Positions 35,804 to 42,115 of a stretch of DNA of 64,000 bases are shown here, piece after piece. The notes below the pieces were generated by a model. It did not search any database. It saw nothing but the letters and a program-made list of their open reading frames with translations, and had not been told where the DNA came from. The translations under genes were made by a program, and so were the position numbers. The stretch spans positions 248,001 through 312,000 of the forward strand of contig JAFKEU010000006.1 of the NCBI GenBank assembly GCA_017308475.1, read 5' to 3'. The DNA comes from Alphaproteobacteria bacterium (GTDB lineage: Bacteria > Pseudomonadota > Alphaproteobacteria > Micropepsales > Micropepsaceae). Numbering within the stretch: position 1 is the stretch's first letter; each line of letters starts with the position of its first letter.

Positions 35804-37021
35804 ATGAAAACTTTGTCGAAGGCGGCACTTGTGCTGGCACTGGCATCGGTGCCGGCCGCCGCGCAGGTCAATGATGGCGACCAGGCTTCCACGCCGATGC
35901 CCTTCACCATGACCCAGGTGGCGAGCTTCAACCTGCCCTGGCGTATCGCCTTCCTGCCCGACGGCCGCATGCTGGTCACCGAAAAGGTCGGCCCCATCTG
36001 GCTGGTGACCCAGAAGGGCGAAAAGACGCCGGTGGAAGGCGCCCCCCAGGTGCTCTATGGTGGCCAGGGCGGCATGCTGGGCATCTTCGTCTCGCCCCAT
36101 TACCGCAGCGACCACAGTGTCTATCTGACCTATTCGGAGCCCAATGAGGGCGGCTCCAGCCTGGCGTTGGCCCGGGCGACCTTGTCGCTGTCCGGCGGCA
36201 AGGCCAGCCTGGAAGGCCTGAAGGTGATCTGGCACGACCCGGCCGGCGGCAAGGGCGGCCAGTTCGGCGCCCAGGTGGCCTTCGCGCCCGACGGCAAGTC
36301 GCTGTTCCTCACCTCCGGCGACCGCCAGCGCTTCTGGATCGCCCAGGATTCCGACGCGCCGATGGGCAAGATCCTGCACCTGACGCTGGACGGCAAGCCG
36401 TCGCCCGACAATCCCATGTACGGCGCCATCGGCGGCGGCAGCTATCCCGTCACCGACCCGCCCAAGGACACCGAAGCGGGCAAGACCGCGCCGGTGCTGC
36501 GCACCTACATCTATCCCGGCCGCAACGAGACCCTCGCCGAGACCTGGACCACCGGCCATCGCACGCCTTACGGCCTGGCCTTCGCTCCCAACGGCGAATT
36601 GTGGGAGGCCGAGCACGCCCCCAAGGCCGGCGACGAGCTGAACCTGATCCAGAAGGGCAAGAATTACGGCTGGCCGCTGGTGGCCTACGGCCCCAACTAT
36701 GACGGCGTGCCGATTCCCAGCCCCGACACCCGCCCCGACCTGACCAAGCCGGCGATCTACTGGAGCCCGGTGATCGCGCCGGGCGCGCTGACCTTCTACA
36801 ACGGCAACATGTTCCCGCAATGGAAGGGCTCGGCCTTCATTTCCGGCATGGTCACAAAATCGCTCAGCCGTATCACCTTCGACGGCAAGGGCGGTGCCAA
36901 GCCCGCCGAACGCTGGGACATGGGCCACCGCATCCGCGACATGGAAGTGGCGCCCGACGGCGCCATGTGGGTGATCGAAGACGCCAATCCCGGCGGCCTC
37001 TATCGCCTGACCCCCAAATAA
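35804..37021 (+). CDS. PQQ-dependent sugar dehydrogenase-like beta-propeller
   Basis: A 405-residue exported protein of the soluble aldose/glucose dehydrogenase (GDH-B, YliI) family. The signal peptide is MKTLSKAALVLALASVPAAAQ. The propeller carries LPWRIAFLPDGRMLVTEK, GGQGGMLGIFVSPHY, the SGDRQRFWIAQDSDAPMGKILHL segment, TTGHRTPYGLAFAPNGELWEAEHAPKAGDELN in outline and IEDANPGGLYRLTP at the end. The family oxidises sugars in the periplasm using PQQ. The first-blade QVxH histidine seen in canonical enzymes is not obvious, so activity is likely but unproven. No PQQ biosynthesis genes are in the window. A strong terminator follows. Confidence 0.85.
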   Translation: MKTLSKAALVLALASVPAAAQVNDGDQASTPMPFTMTQVASFNLPWRIAFLPDGRMLVTEKVGPIWLVTQKGEKTPVEGAPQVLYGGQGGMLGIFVSPHYRSDHSVYLTYSEPNEGGSSLALARATLSLSGGKASLEGLKVIWHDPAGGKGGQFGAQVAFAPDGKSLFLTSGDRQRFWIAQDSDAPMGKILHLTLDGKPSPDNPMYGAIGGGSYPVTDPPKDTEAGKTAPVLRTYIYPGRNETLAETWTTGHRTPYGLAFAPNGELWEAEHAPKAGDELNLIQKGKNYGWPLVAYGPNYDGVPIPSPDTRPDLTKPAIYWSPVIAPGALTFYNGNMFPQWKGSAFISGMVTKSLSRITFDGKGGAKPAERWDMGHRIRDMEVAPDGAMWVIEDANPGGLYRLTPK

Positions 37022-37052
37022 GGTGCTGAAATAGCATCGGCCGAACGACCGG

Positions 37053-37088
37053 CGCCGCGCGGGATCCTCCCGCGCGGCGTTTGTTTTT
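37053..37088 (+). terminator. intrinsic terminator after the sugar dehydrogenase gene
   Basis: A perfect 12-bp stem (cgccgcgcggga facing tcccgcgcggcg, three-base loop) is followed by tttgttttt. It lies 31 bp after the stop codon and is the clearest rho-independent terminator in the window. Confidence 0.92.
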
Positions 37089-37115
37089 CGCGCCGCCTGT
37101 TTTATTGCCCGGGCC

Positions 37116-37340
37116 CTAGGGCCAGAGATGACGGCAGGTGCCGTCCGCTTCCTGGATGCAGACAATGGCATCGCCAGGTTCGCGCTCGGCCGCGGCGATG
37201 GCCAGGCTGACGGCCGTGCCGGCCTCATGGGCGAACCGGCCGGTGAAGGCGTCGTCGCGCTCGATCTCCCAGCGCCCGGCGTGCGGAACGACATGATATT
37301 CGACGGTGCCTTGGGTGGACCCCGACGGGTCTTTCGTCAC
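37116..37340 (-). CDS. DUF2188-like small protein
   Basis: A 74-residue protein with YHVVPHAGRWEIERD, a central AGTAVSLAIAAAERE helix and a DGTCRHLWP end, similar in pattern to DUF2188 proteins (YHVVP...W.V...G...A...A...A). The role of DUF2188 is unknown. There is no ATG: a GTG at 37340, nine bases after gagga, is the best start and a TTG two codons earlier is possible. It is followed on the same strand by no close partner, while the DUF3606 gene lies upstream. Confidence 0.6.
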   Translation of the reverse strand: MTKDPSGSTQGTVEYHVVPHAGRWEIERDDAFTGRFAHEAGTAVSLAIAAAEREPGDAIVCIQEADGTCRHLWP

Positions 37341-37391
37341 CCTCAAATGTCCTCTTCCCCTCGGCGGTTCCCGGCGCGGGTGCGCGTCCGG

Positions 37392-37574
37392 CTAACCCAG
37401 CCTTTGCGCTGCGATGTCGCAGGCCTCACGCGCGGGCCCATGTTCGGCGATGATGTTGCGCGCCTGCTGGAGGGTGATCCCGTGCTTGTGGGCAAAATAG
37501 GATACTTCATATGGCTCGCTGCCGGAAACCCGGGAACGGTCCTGGGCGCCGCGCAAGCTCTTGTCGTCGGTCAT
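37392..37574 (-). CDS. DUF3606 domain protein
   Basis: A 60-residue protein consisting of a single DUF3606 domain: MTDDKSLRGAQDRSRV, YEVSYFAHKHGITLQQARNII and a final AEHGPAREACDIAA helix. This family is common in Alphaproteobacteria and related groups; its function is unknown but it is often induced by stress. The ATG at 37574 follows an aggag site seven bases upstream and is clearly the right start. A perfect FNR/FixK palindrome lies 110 bp upstream. Confidence 0.88.
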   Translation of the reverse strand: MTDDKSLRGAQDRSRVSGSEPYEVSYFAHKHGITLQQARNIIAEHGPAREACDIAAQRLG

Positions 37575-37684
37575 GGCTATCTCCTGGCAATCTGCCCCAG
37601 CCCCGCCCGTCAGGGACAATCCCAAAACAATGGCTTTGTTCCTGCCGTGTGCATCCATCTAAGGCGAGCATGCGGCGCCCGGGA

Positions 37685-37698
37685 TTGATCGGCATCAA
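37685..37698. promoter_or_regulatory. perfect FNR/FixK box
   Basis: ttgatcggcatcaa fits the TTGAT-N4-ATCAA consensus at all ten positions. It lies in the 277-bp gap between the DUF3606 gene (minus strand, starts at 37574) and the lipoprotein gene (plus strand, starts at 37852), so it could serve either side. FNR, FixK or Dnr-type regulators respond to low oxygen or nitric oxide. No regulator of this family is encoded in the window. Confidence 0.6.
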
Positions 37699-37851
37699 TT
37701 CCCCGGTTCGCCGCTGTTCCTAGATTGGAACTCGCGGTGAACTTTTTCCGCGGCCCGGCGTTGCACCTCTGCCGGGCTTCTCGCCATTACGGCGGGGTCA
37801 TTCCACGGAGCGTTTTCCTATAAACCGCAAAAAGCTATAAGGAGCAAAGAC

Positions 37852-38163
37852 ATGCAAGCATTGTCATGGAAGAAGAGTGCCGGTCTTATTGTACTTGCCG
37901 CCCCTCTTCTGGCCGGCGGCTGCGCAACCCGCGAAAGCGTGGAGCATGCCCAGGCCACGGCAGACCAGGCCATGCAGCTGGCCCAGACCGCCAGCCAGAA
38001 GGCCGATGCCGCGATGGCCGCGGCCAATTCGGCGGGCAGCAAGGCCGATGCGGCGATGTCGGCAGCCAATGCAGCGGCCAGCAAGGCCGATGCCGTCAAC
38101 GGCAGGGTCGACGAGCTGAACGACAAGGTCGATCGCATGTTTGCGAAGGGCCTGAAGAAATAG
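37852..38163 (+). CDS. Lpp/OprI-like alanine-zipper lipoprotein
   Basis: A 103-residue outer-membrane lipoprotein precursor. The lipobox LAGGC gives lipid attachment at Cys24. The mature 80 residues are a continuous alanine-rich coiled coil with three roughly 14-residue repeats (SKADAAMSAANAAA and relatives), and the protein ends in FAKGLKK. Braun lipoprotein Lpp and Pseudomonas OprI also end in lysine, which L,D-transpeptidases join to peptidoglycan. The ATG at 37852 has an aaggag site. An L,D-transpeptidase gene starts 13 bp downstream, which supports the same role here. The low-complexity sequence means coiled-coil similarity alone is weak evidence. Confidence 0.78.
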   Translation: MQALSWKKSAGLIVLAAPLLAGGCATRESVEHAQATADQAMQLAQTASQKADAAMAAANSAGSKADAAMSAANAAASKADAVNGRVDELNDKVDRMFAKGLKK

Positions 38164-38175
38164 TACCGGGGAGCG

Positions 38176-39204
38176 ATGTGGCCTCAGGTTTCCATTTTCC
38201 GCCATAGCGCTCCGTTCCGATTGTTCCGGCCGTTACCCGGTGCCCCGCGCCAGCGGCGCGGGGCCGCCATGGTGTCGGCCTTGGCGCTGTCGGGTTTGGT
38301 GGCAGCGGCGTTGGCGCCGACGGGCGCCCGCGCCATGACCTACGCGCTGGCGCCCGACCAGACGCTTGTGGGCGAAACCGGTTCCTACGTGACCCGGAGC
38401 GAAGACACGCTGCTCGATGTCGCGCGCAACAACGACCTCGGCTACGGCCAGCTCATGGCCGTCAACAGGGGCATCGATCCCTGGCTGCCGGGGGAAGGGC
38501 ACGATGTCAGTCTGCCCGGCGTCTATATTCTGCCGCCGGGACCGCGCGAGGGCATCGTCATCGATCTTGCCGCGCACCGGCTGTTCTATTTTCCGCCTGG
38601 CGGCGGCATGGTCGAGACATATCCCATCGGTGTCGGCGCCGAGGCGGGCATGACCCCGCGCGGCACCACGCGGGTCGTGAGCAAGATTGCCCACCCCGCC
38701 TGGTATCCGCCAAAATCGATCCGCAAGGAGCGTCCCGAGTTGCCGGCAAGGGTGCCCCCGGGGCCGGACAATCCCCTGGGCGACTATGCGATGCAGCTTG
38801 GCTGGCCGTCCTACCTCATCCACGGCACCAACAAGCCTTATGGCGTGGGCCGCAACGTCAGCCATGGCTGCATCCGCCTTTACCCGGAAGACATCAAGAA
38901 GCTGTTTGCCGAGGTGCGTGTCGGCACCCCCGTGCGGGTCGTTGACGACCCCGTGCATTTGGCCTGGATCGACGGCGAACTCTATCTGGCGCTGCCGCCC
39001 AGCCGCAGCCAGATGGACCAGATCAGCGAGAATCAGCCCGTAACTCCCCAGGTTCCGCCGGACCTGCAGGCTCGCATCACCGCGGCGGCGGGAGACGAGG
39101 CCGACCGCGTCGACTGGGACAAAGTCGGCCAGGCGGGCGAAACGCGGACGGGGGTGCCGGTCCGCATCACCGAGCCACCGGGCTCCGGCGCGCCCCTGGA
39201 ATAG
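38176..39204 (+). CDS. L,D-transpeptidase (YkuD) with LysM-like N-terminus
   Basis: A 342-residue exported enzyme. After a long signal/transmembrane start (about residues 30-55) there is a LysM-like segment (SEDTLLDVARNNDLGYGQLMAVNRGIDPW) and then the YkuD catalytic domain (about 110-260) with IHGTNKPYGVGRNVSHGCIRLYPED in outline; the nucleophile is Cys232 and the His pair precedes it. This architecture matches ErfK/YbiS/YcfS, which attach Lpp to peptidoglycan or form 3-3 cross-links. A ggggag site precedes the ATG at 38176. It shares an operon with the lysine-ended lipoprotein. Confidence 0.92.
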   Translation: MWPQVSIFRHSAPFRLFRPLPGAPRQRRGAAMVSALALSGLVAAALAPTGARAMTYALAPDQTLVGETGSYVTRSEDTLLDVARNNDLGYGQLMAVNRGIDPWLPGEGHDVSLPGVYILPPGPREGIVIDLAAHRLFYFPPGGGMVETYPIGVGAEAGMTPRGTTRVVSKIAHPAWYPPKSIRKERPELPARVPPGPDNPLGDYAMQLGWPSYLIHGTNKPYGVGRNVSHGCIRLYPEDIKKLFAEVRVGTPVRVVDDPVHLAWIDGELYLALPPSRSQMDQISENQPVTPQVPPDLQARITAAAGDEADRVDWDKVGQAGETRTGVPVRITEPPGSGAPLE

Positions 39205-39303
39205 CGCGCTTGCGAACGGGCCGCTGCAGTATAAGAATTTCCTTTACGGGAATTTCACCGGCATGATGGATCATCATGGACGGACCAATGCTGTACGCTG
39301 TCG

Positions 39304-39840
39304 ATGCCTGACCGGTTCCAGTTCGATCGGCGCAATGTCTGCGGGGGCCTTGCCGCCTGTGCTTCCGTGGCGCTTGGGGGGCGCGCGGCCAAGGCTGAAA
39401 GCTGGGCGTCCGGCGCGAACGCCCTGCACATCGTCATACTCAAATCGCGGCGCAAGCTGATGCTGGCGCGGGCGGGCGCAGTCCTCCACACGTTTCCCAT
39501 CTGTCTGGGCGCCCACCCCAAGGGGCCCAAGCGCGCGGCGGGCGATGGGCGCACGCCCGAAGGCAACTACCGGATCGACGCGTTCAACGACCAGAGCCGC
39601 TATTACCGCGCGCTGCACATCTCCTATCCCAATGCGGAAGACGAGCGGCTGGCGGCGGCCGCGGGCCTCGCGCCGGGCGGCAACATCGAAATCCACGGCA
39701 TGCCGCCCGATTTCGACGATTATGATCCGGCCTTCTTTACCCGCGACTGGACCGAGGGCTGCATCGCCGTCAGCAATCGCGCGATCGACACGATCTGGAA
39801 AACCGTCGCCCTCGATACGCCGGTCGACATAAGGGCCTGA
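39304..39840 (+). CDS. second L,D-transpeptidase (YkuD), compact form
   Basis: A 178-residue protein with a twin-arginine-like start (FDRRNVCGGLAACASVALGG) and a minimal YkuD domain. IVILKSRRKLMLARAG opens the domain, GNIEIHGMPP carries the histidine and DWTEGCIAVSN the nucleophile Cys153. It has no LysM or other peptidoglycan-binding part. HGMP...EGCIAVSN is the form seen in the YafK/murein-hydrolase-like branch, in which some members cleave rather than form the bond. It lies 99 bp after the first transpeptidase gene on the same strand. Confidence 0.9.
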   Translation: MPDRFQFDRRNVCGGLAACASVALGGRAAKAESWASGANALHIVILKSRRKLMLARAGAVLHTFPICLGAHPKGPKRAAGDGRTPEGNYRIDAFNDQSRYYRALHISYPNAEDERLAAAAGLAPGGNIEIHGMPPDFDDYDPAFFTRDWTEGCIAVSNRAIDTIWKTVALDTPVDIRA

Positions 39841-39876
39841 GGGCACAAGACGTGACACCGCGCAGTGGCCCGCGGC

Positions 39877-40101
39877 TTACTTGCCGAACGCCGCTTCGAA
39901 TTCCGCCTTTGACAGCAAGCCGTCCCGGTCCTTGTCGGCCGCTGCGAACGCCTGCATGACGGCCGGGTTCTTCTGGGCCTCTGTTTGCGAAATCTTGCCG
40001 TCATGATTGGCATCCAGAGCCGTGAACACCAATGCGGCATCCTGGGCGAACGCAGGAGATCCGAGCAGCACGGCAACTGCCAAAACCAGGCGCTTCTTCA
40101 T
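39877..40101 (-). CDS. exported EF-hand calcium-binding protein
   Basis: A 74-residue protein with a signal peptide cleaved after AFAQ (residue 20) and two EF-hand loops: DANHDGKISQTE (30-41) and DKDRDGLLSKAE (56-67), both with the standard acidic ligands and final glutamate. It should bind calcium in the periplasm. Convergent with the second transpeptidase gene and likely co-transcribed with the upstream glycine-zipper gene, 32 bp away. Confidence 0.88.
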   Translation of the reverse strand: MKKRLVLAVAVLLGSPAFAQDAALVFTALDANHDGKISQTEAQKNPAVMQAFAAADKDRDGLLSKAEFEAAFGK

Positions 40102-40133
40102 CGAACACTCCTGTCAATCTGGAATCTTCATGG

Positions 40134-40835
40134 TTACCCGATAACCGCCCATGTTCCGTCGGGCTGCCGGCAGGCCCGCCCGACCGCAGCCTGCGGGCGG
40201 CCGCCGACGAAGATCTGCTGCGTGAAATTCGCGCACCGGAAACCGACCGGATCGTCATAGTAGCTGCGAACCCGGAATTCGCCATAATGACCGTTGCGCG
40301 GATTGCGCCATTGAAACGGCACGCCGGCGCGGCCCGAATTCAACCCGTCAAAGTAGGTGTTGTAGGCGTAGCTGCGGTCTTCGCAATCGAGATTGCGGGT
40401 CAGCGCCGCGCCAAGCGCCCCGCCCAACACCACGCCGGCGATCGTCGCGCCGCCCCGCCCGCCGCCTCGGCCCAGCGCGTTGCCCAGGATGCCGCCGATC
40501 AGGGCGCCGGCGATCACGCCCCCTGGATCAACCTGGGTCCGGCATTCCCGGTAATAGATGTCATCCTGATAATTGTATGAGCGCTGATACTGCCGCCGCC
40601 AGCGCTGGTCGGCGTCCCGGATGCCGGGATAGGCCACACCGCCGCCGAAGGCGCGGTCGTTAAAGGGTGTCCTGGTGCGGCCGTCGTCATAGCCCCTTCG
40701 ATAGCCTTCGCTATAGGGGGCCGGGTAGGGATCATAACCCTGGCCGGGATAGCCCGGCTGCGCGGCGGCCGTCAGCACCGAAGGTCCGAACAGGCCTGCC
40801 CCAATCAACAACACCGCGATCGCATGGTTGCGCAT
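40134..40835 (-). CDS. glycine-zipper envelope protein
   Basis: A 233-residue exported protein with a signal peptide ending at AAAQ (about residue 25). A tyrosine/proline/arginine-rich region follows, then a glycine-zipper membrane motif (GGVIAGALIGGILGNALG and a second GATIAGVVLGGALGAAL), and a C-terminal globular part (ECRTQ, DDPVGFRCANFTQQIFVGG). Such 17-kDa-antigen-like proteins sit in the outer membrane or periplasm. The ATG at 40835 is chosen because it begins the signal peptide. A perfect FNR/FixK box lies 59 bp upstream. Function unknown. Confidence 0.82.
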   Translation of the reverse strand: MRNHAIAVLLIGAGLFGPSVLTAAAQPGYPGQGYDPYPAPYSEGYRRGYDDGRTRTPFNDRAFGGGVAYPGIRDADQRWRRQYQRSYNYQDDIYYRECRTQVDPGGVIAGALIGGILGNALGRGGGRGGATIAGVVLGGALGAALTRNLDCEDRSYAYNTYFDGLNSGRAGVPFQWRNPRNGHYGEFRVRSYYDDPVGFRCANFTQQIFVGGRPQAAVGRACRQPDGTWAVIG

Positions 40836-40893
40836 GGCACTGCCCCTTCCTGCAACGGACTTTTGCAGTATATCCAGGGACTGACCGGCCATA

Positions 40894-40907
40894 TTGATCC
40901 CGATCAA
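40894..40907. promoter_or_regulatory. perfect FNR/FixK box upstream of the glycine-zipper gene
   Basis: ttgatcccgatcaa matches TTGAT-N4-ATCAA fully. It ends 58 bp before the glycine-zipper start codon, so an activator bound here would be placed about -41 for a short leader. The RMD1 gene on the other side ends at 40930 and points towards this site, so only the glycine-zipper/EF-hand pair is a sensible target. Confidence 0.65.
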
Positions 40908-40929
40908 GGGGCCTGCGGCGTCCCTTCGA

Positions 40930-41721
40930 TCAGGGCAGAAACAGAGTCACCATGGCCATCACCAGTTCGGCCAGGATCAGCAGGACGATAAGCATCTCCA
41001 GGCGCACGGAACGCTGGGTATCGATCATGTCGGTGAAGGTCTGCGCGGCCGTGCCGATCACGCCGACCTTGCCATTGAGAAGCGTTCCGCGCTCGATGAT
41101 CTCATACTCGTCCTCCAGCCGCGCATAGAGCCGTTCGAGTTCGGGATGGTCCCAGAGCGCCTCGGGCTTTTCGGCAAAGGCGATGCGGCCGGAAACGCGA
41201 TGCTGGGCCAGAAGCGCTTCGCCGACAAGCTGCAGCAGCGCCTTTCGGGCCCTGGGCACCCGGCCGCTCGATGCAAGCCGCGCGGCCGCCGGCTCGATGG
41301 TATCGAAGACCGACGCGATTTCGCGCTCATAGCGCGCCAGGGCAATGCTCTTGGCCAGCACGTCGGCCAGGACCAGGACATGGGCGGGGGTAAGCTCGCG
41401 CAACTGCAGGCGGCCGGCGCCGACAACGCCTTCTTCCAGGCCGGGCGCCAGCATGATGACAAGGCGTTCTTCCTCGACGGGAATGGGAGGCGCCGCGCCG
41501 CCGGCAAGCTGGGCCAGGGTTTCGTCCTCCTGCGCCTGGCTGAGGCCGACCAGCACCGCGGCCCCGTAGCGGAACACGACCACATAGCCCTCGCCCTTGC
41601 GATAGCATAGCGGCGCCATCGAGATGACGCCGCTCTGTCCGGTTCTGTCCGCCGCAAGGCGATCGCCCAGAAGCACGGCATGGACGGTGATCTGGGACGC
41701 TGTGGGGGCCGTATTGTTCAA
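40930..41721 (-). CDS. RMD1 family (DUF155) membrane protein
   Basis: A 263-residue protein of the RMD1/YagE family. The N-terminal half (VHAVLLGDRLAA, EGYVVVFRYGAAVLVG) and the C-terminal signature ALWDHPELERLYARLEDEYEIIERGTLLNGKV are diagnostic, followed by one C-terminal membrane helix (LEMLIVLLILAELVMAMVTLF). Fungal RMD1 acts at mitochondria and microtubules; bacterial members have no firm role. There is no ATG near the start: a TTG at 41721, seven bases after gggga, is the only reasonable codon. It stands alone between the FNR box and the tRNA gene. Confidence 0.87.
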   Translation of the reverse strand: MNNTAPTASQITVHAVLLGDRLAADRTGQSGVISMAPLCYRKGEGYVVVFRYGAAVLVGLSQAQEDETLAQLAGGAAPPIPVEEERLVIMLAPGLEEGVVGAGRLQLRELTPAHVLVLADVLAKSIALARYEREIASVFDTIEPAAARLASSGRVPRARKALLQLVGEALLAQHRVSGRIAFAEKPEALWDHPELERLYARLEDEYEIIERGTLLNGKVGVIGTAAQTFTDMIDTQRSVRLEMLIVLLILAELVMAMVTLFLP

Positions 41722-41896
41722 GCCGCAATCCCCGTGGGAAGGGCAAATATCCCACTGCCGCGACCGGAATCAAATGGCATGGCCAGGGAAACGAATCTGC
41801 GCCGCTTGCCGCCGGGTGGACGTTCACCGCCGTCGAAACACGCGCCGCTCGCGCGGGCTTGGCATCGTTTCGGTCCAGCTTCGCTGGGTGAGACGA

Positions 41897-41971
41897 TGGT
41901 GGGCGCGATAGGGATTGAACCTATGACCCCTCCCGTGTGAAGGGAGTGCTCTCCCGCTGAGCTACGCGCCC
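41897..41971 (-). tRNA. tRNA-Val (anticodon CAC)
   Basis: On the minus strand the acceptor gggcgcg pairs with cgcgccc, followed by A and an encoded CCA. The D arm is gctc-agcggga-gagc, the anticodon stem ctccc/gggag encloses loop ttcacac with anticodon CAC, and the T arm ataggttcaatccctat is standard. It reads GTG codons. The length including CCA is 75 bases. Confidence 0.96.
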
Positions 41972-42115
41972 GCCGATGGGGCCGTTGCCCCGTGGGGACC
42001 GTCCGCTTAAGGGAGCCGCTCCGGTCCTGTCAAGCAGACCGGAGACGAATGGACCTTAATTCCCGGAAAAACCGGCTCGGCGACGCCGCCAATGTCCGTC
42101 TCACGTGCCCACCGC

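Noticed and set aside
37053..37088. REP-type element
   Set aside because: The stem is followed by a T-run and shares no arms with the REP-like repeats, so it is an ordinary terminator.
41897..41971. tRNA-associated integration site
   Set aside because: No integrase gene and no repeat of the tRNA 3' end was noticed in the neighbourhood.
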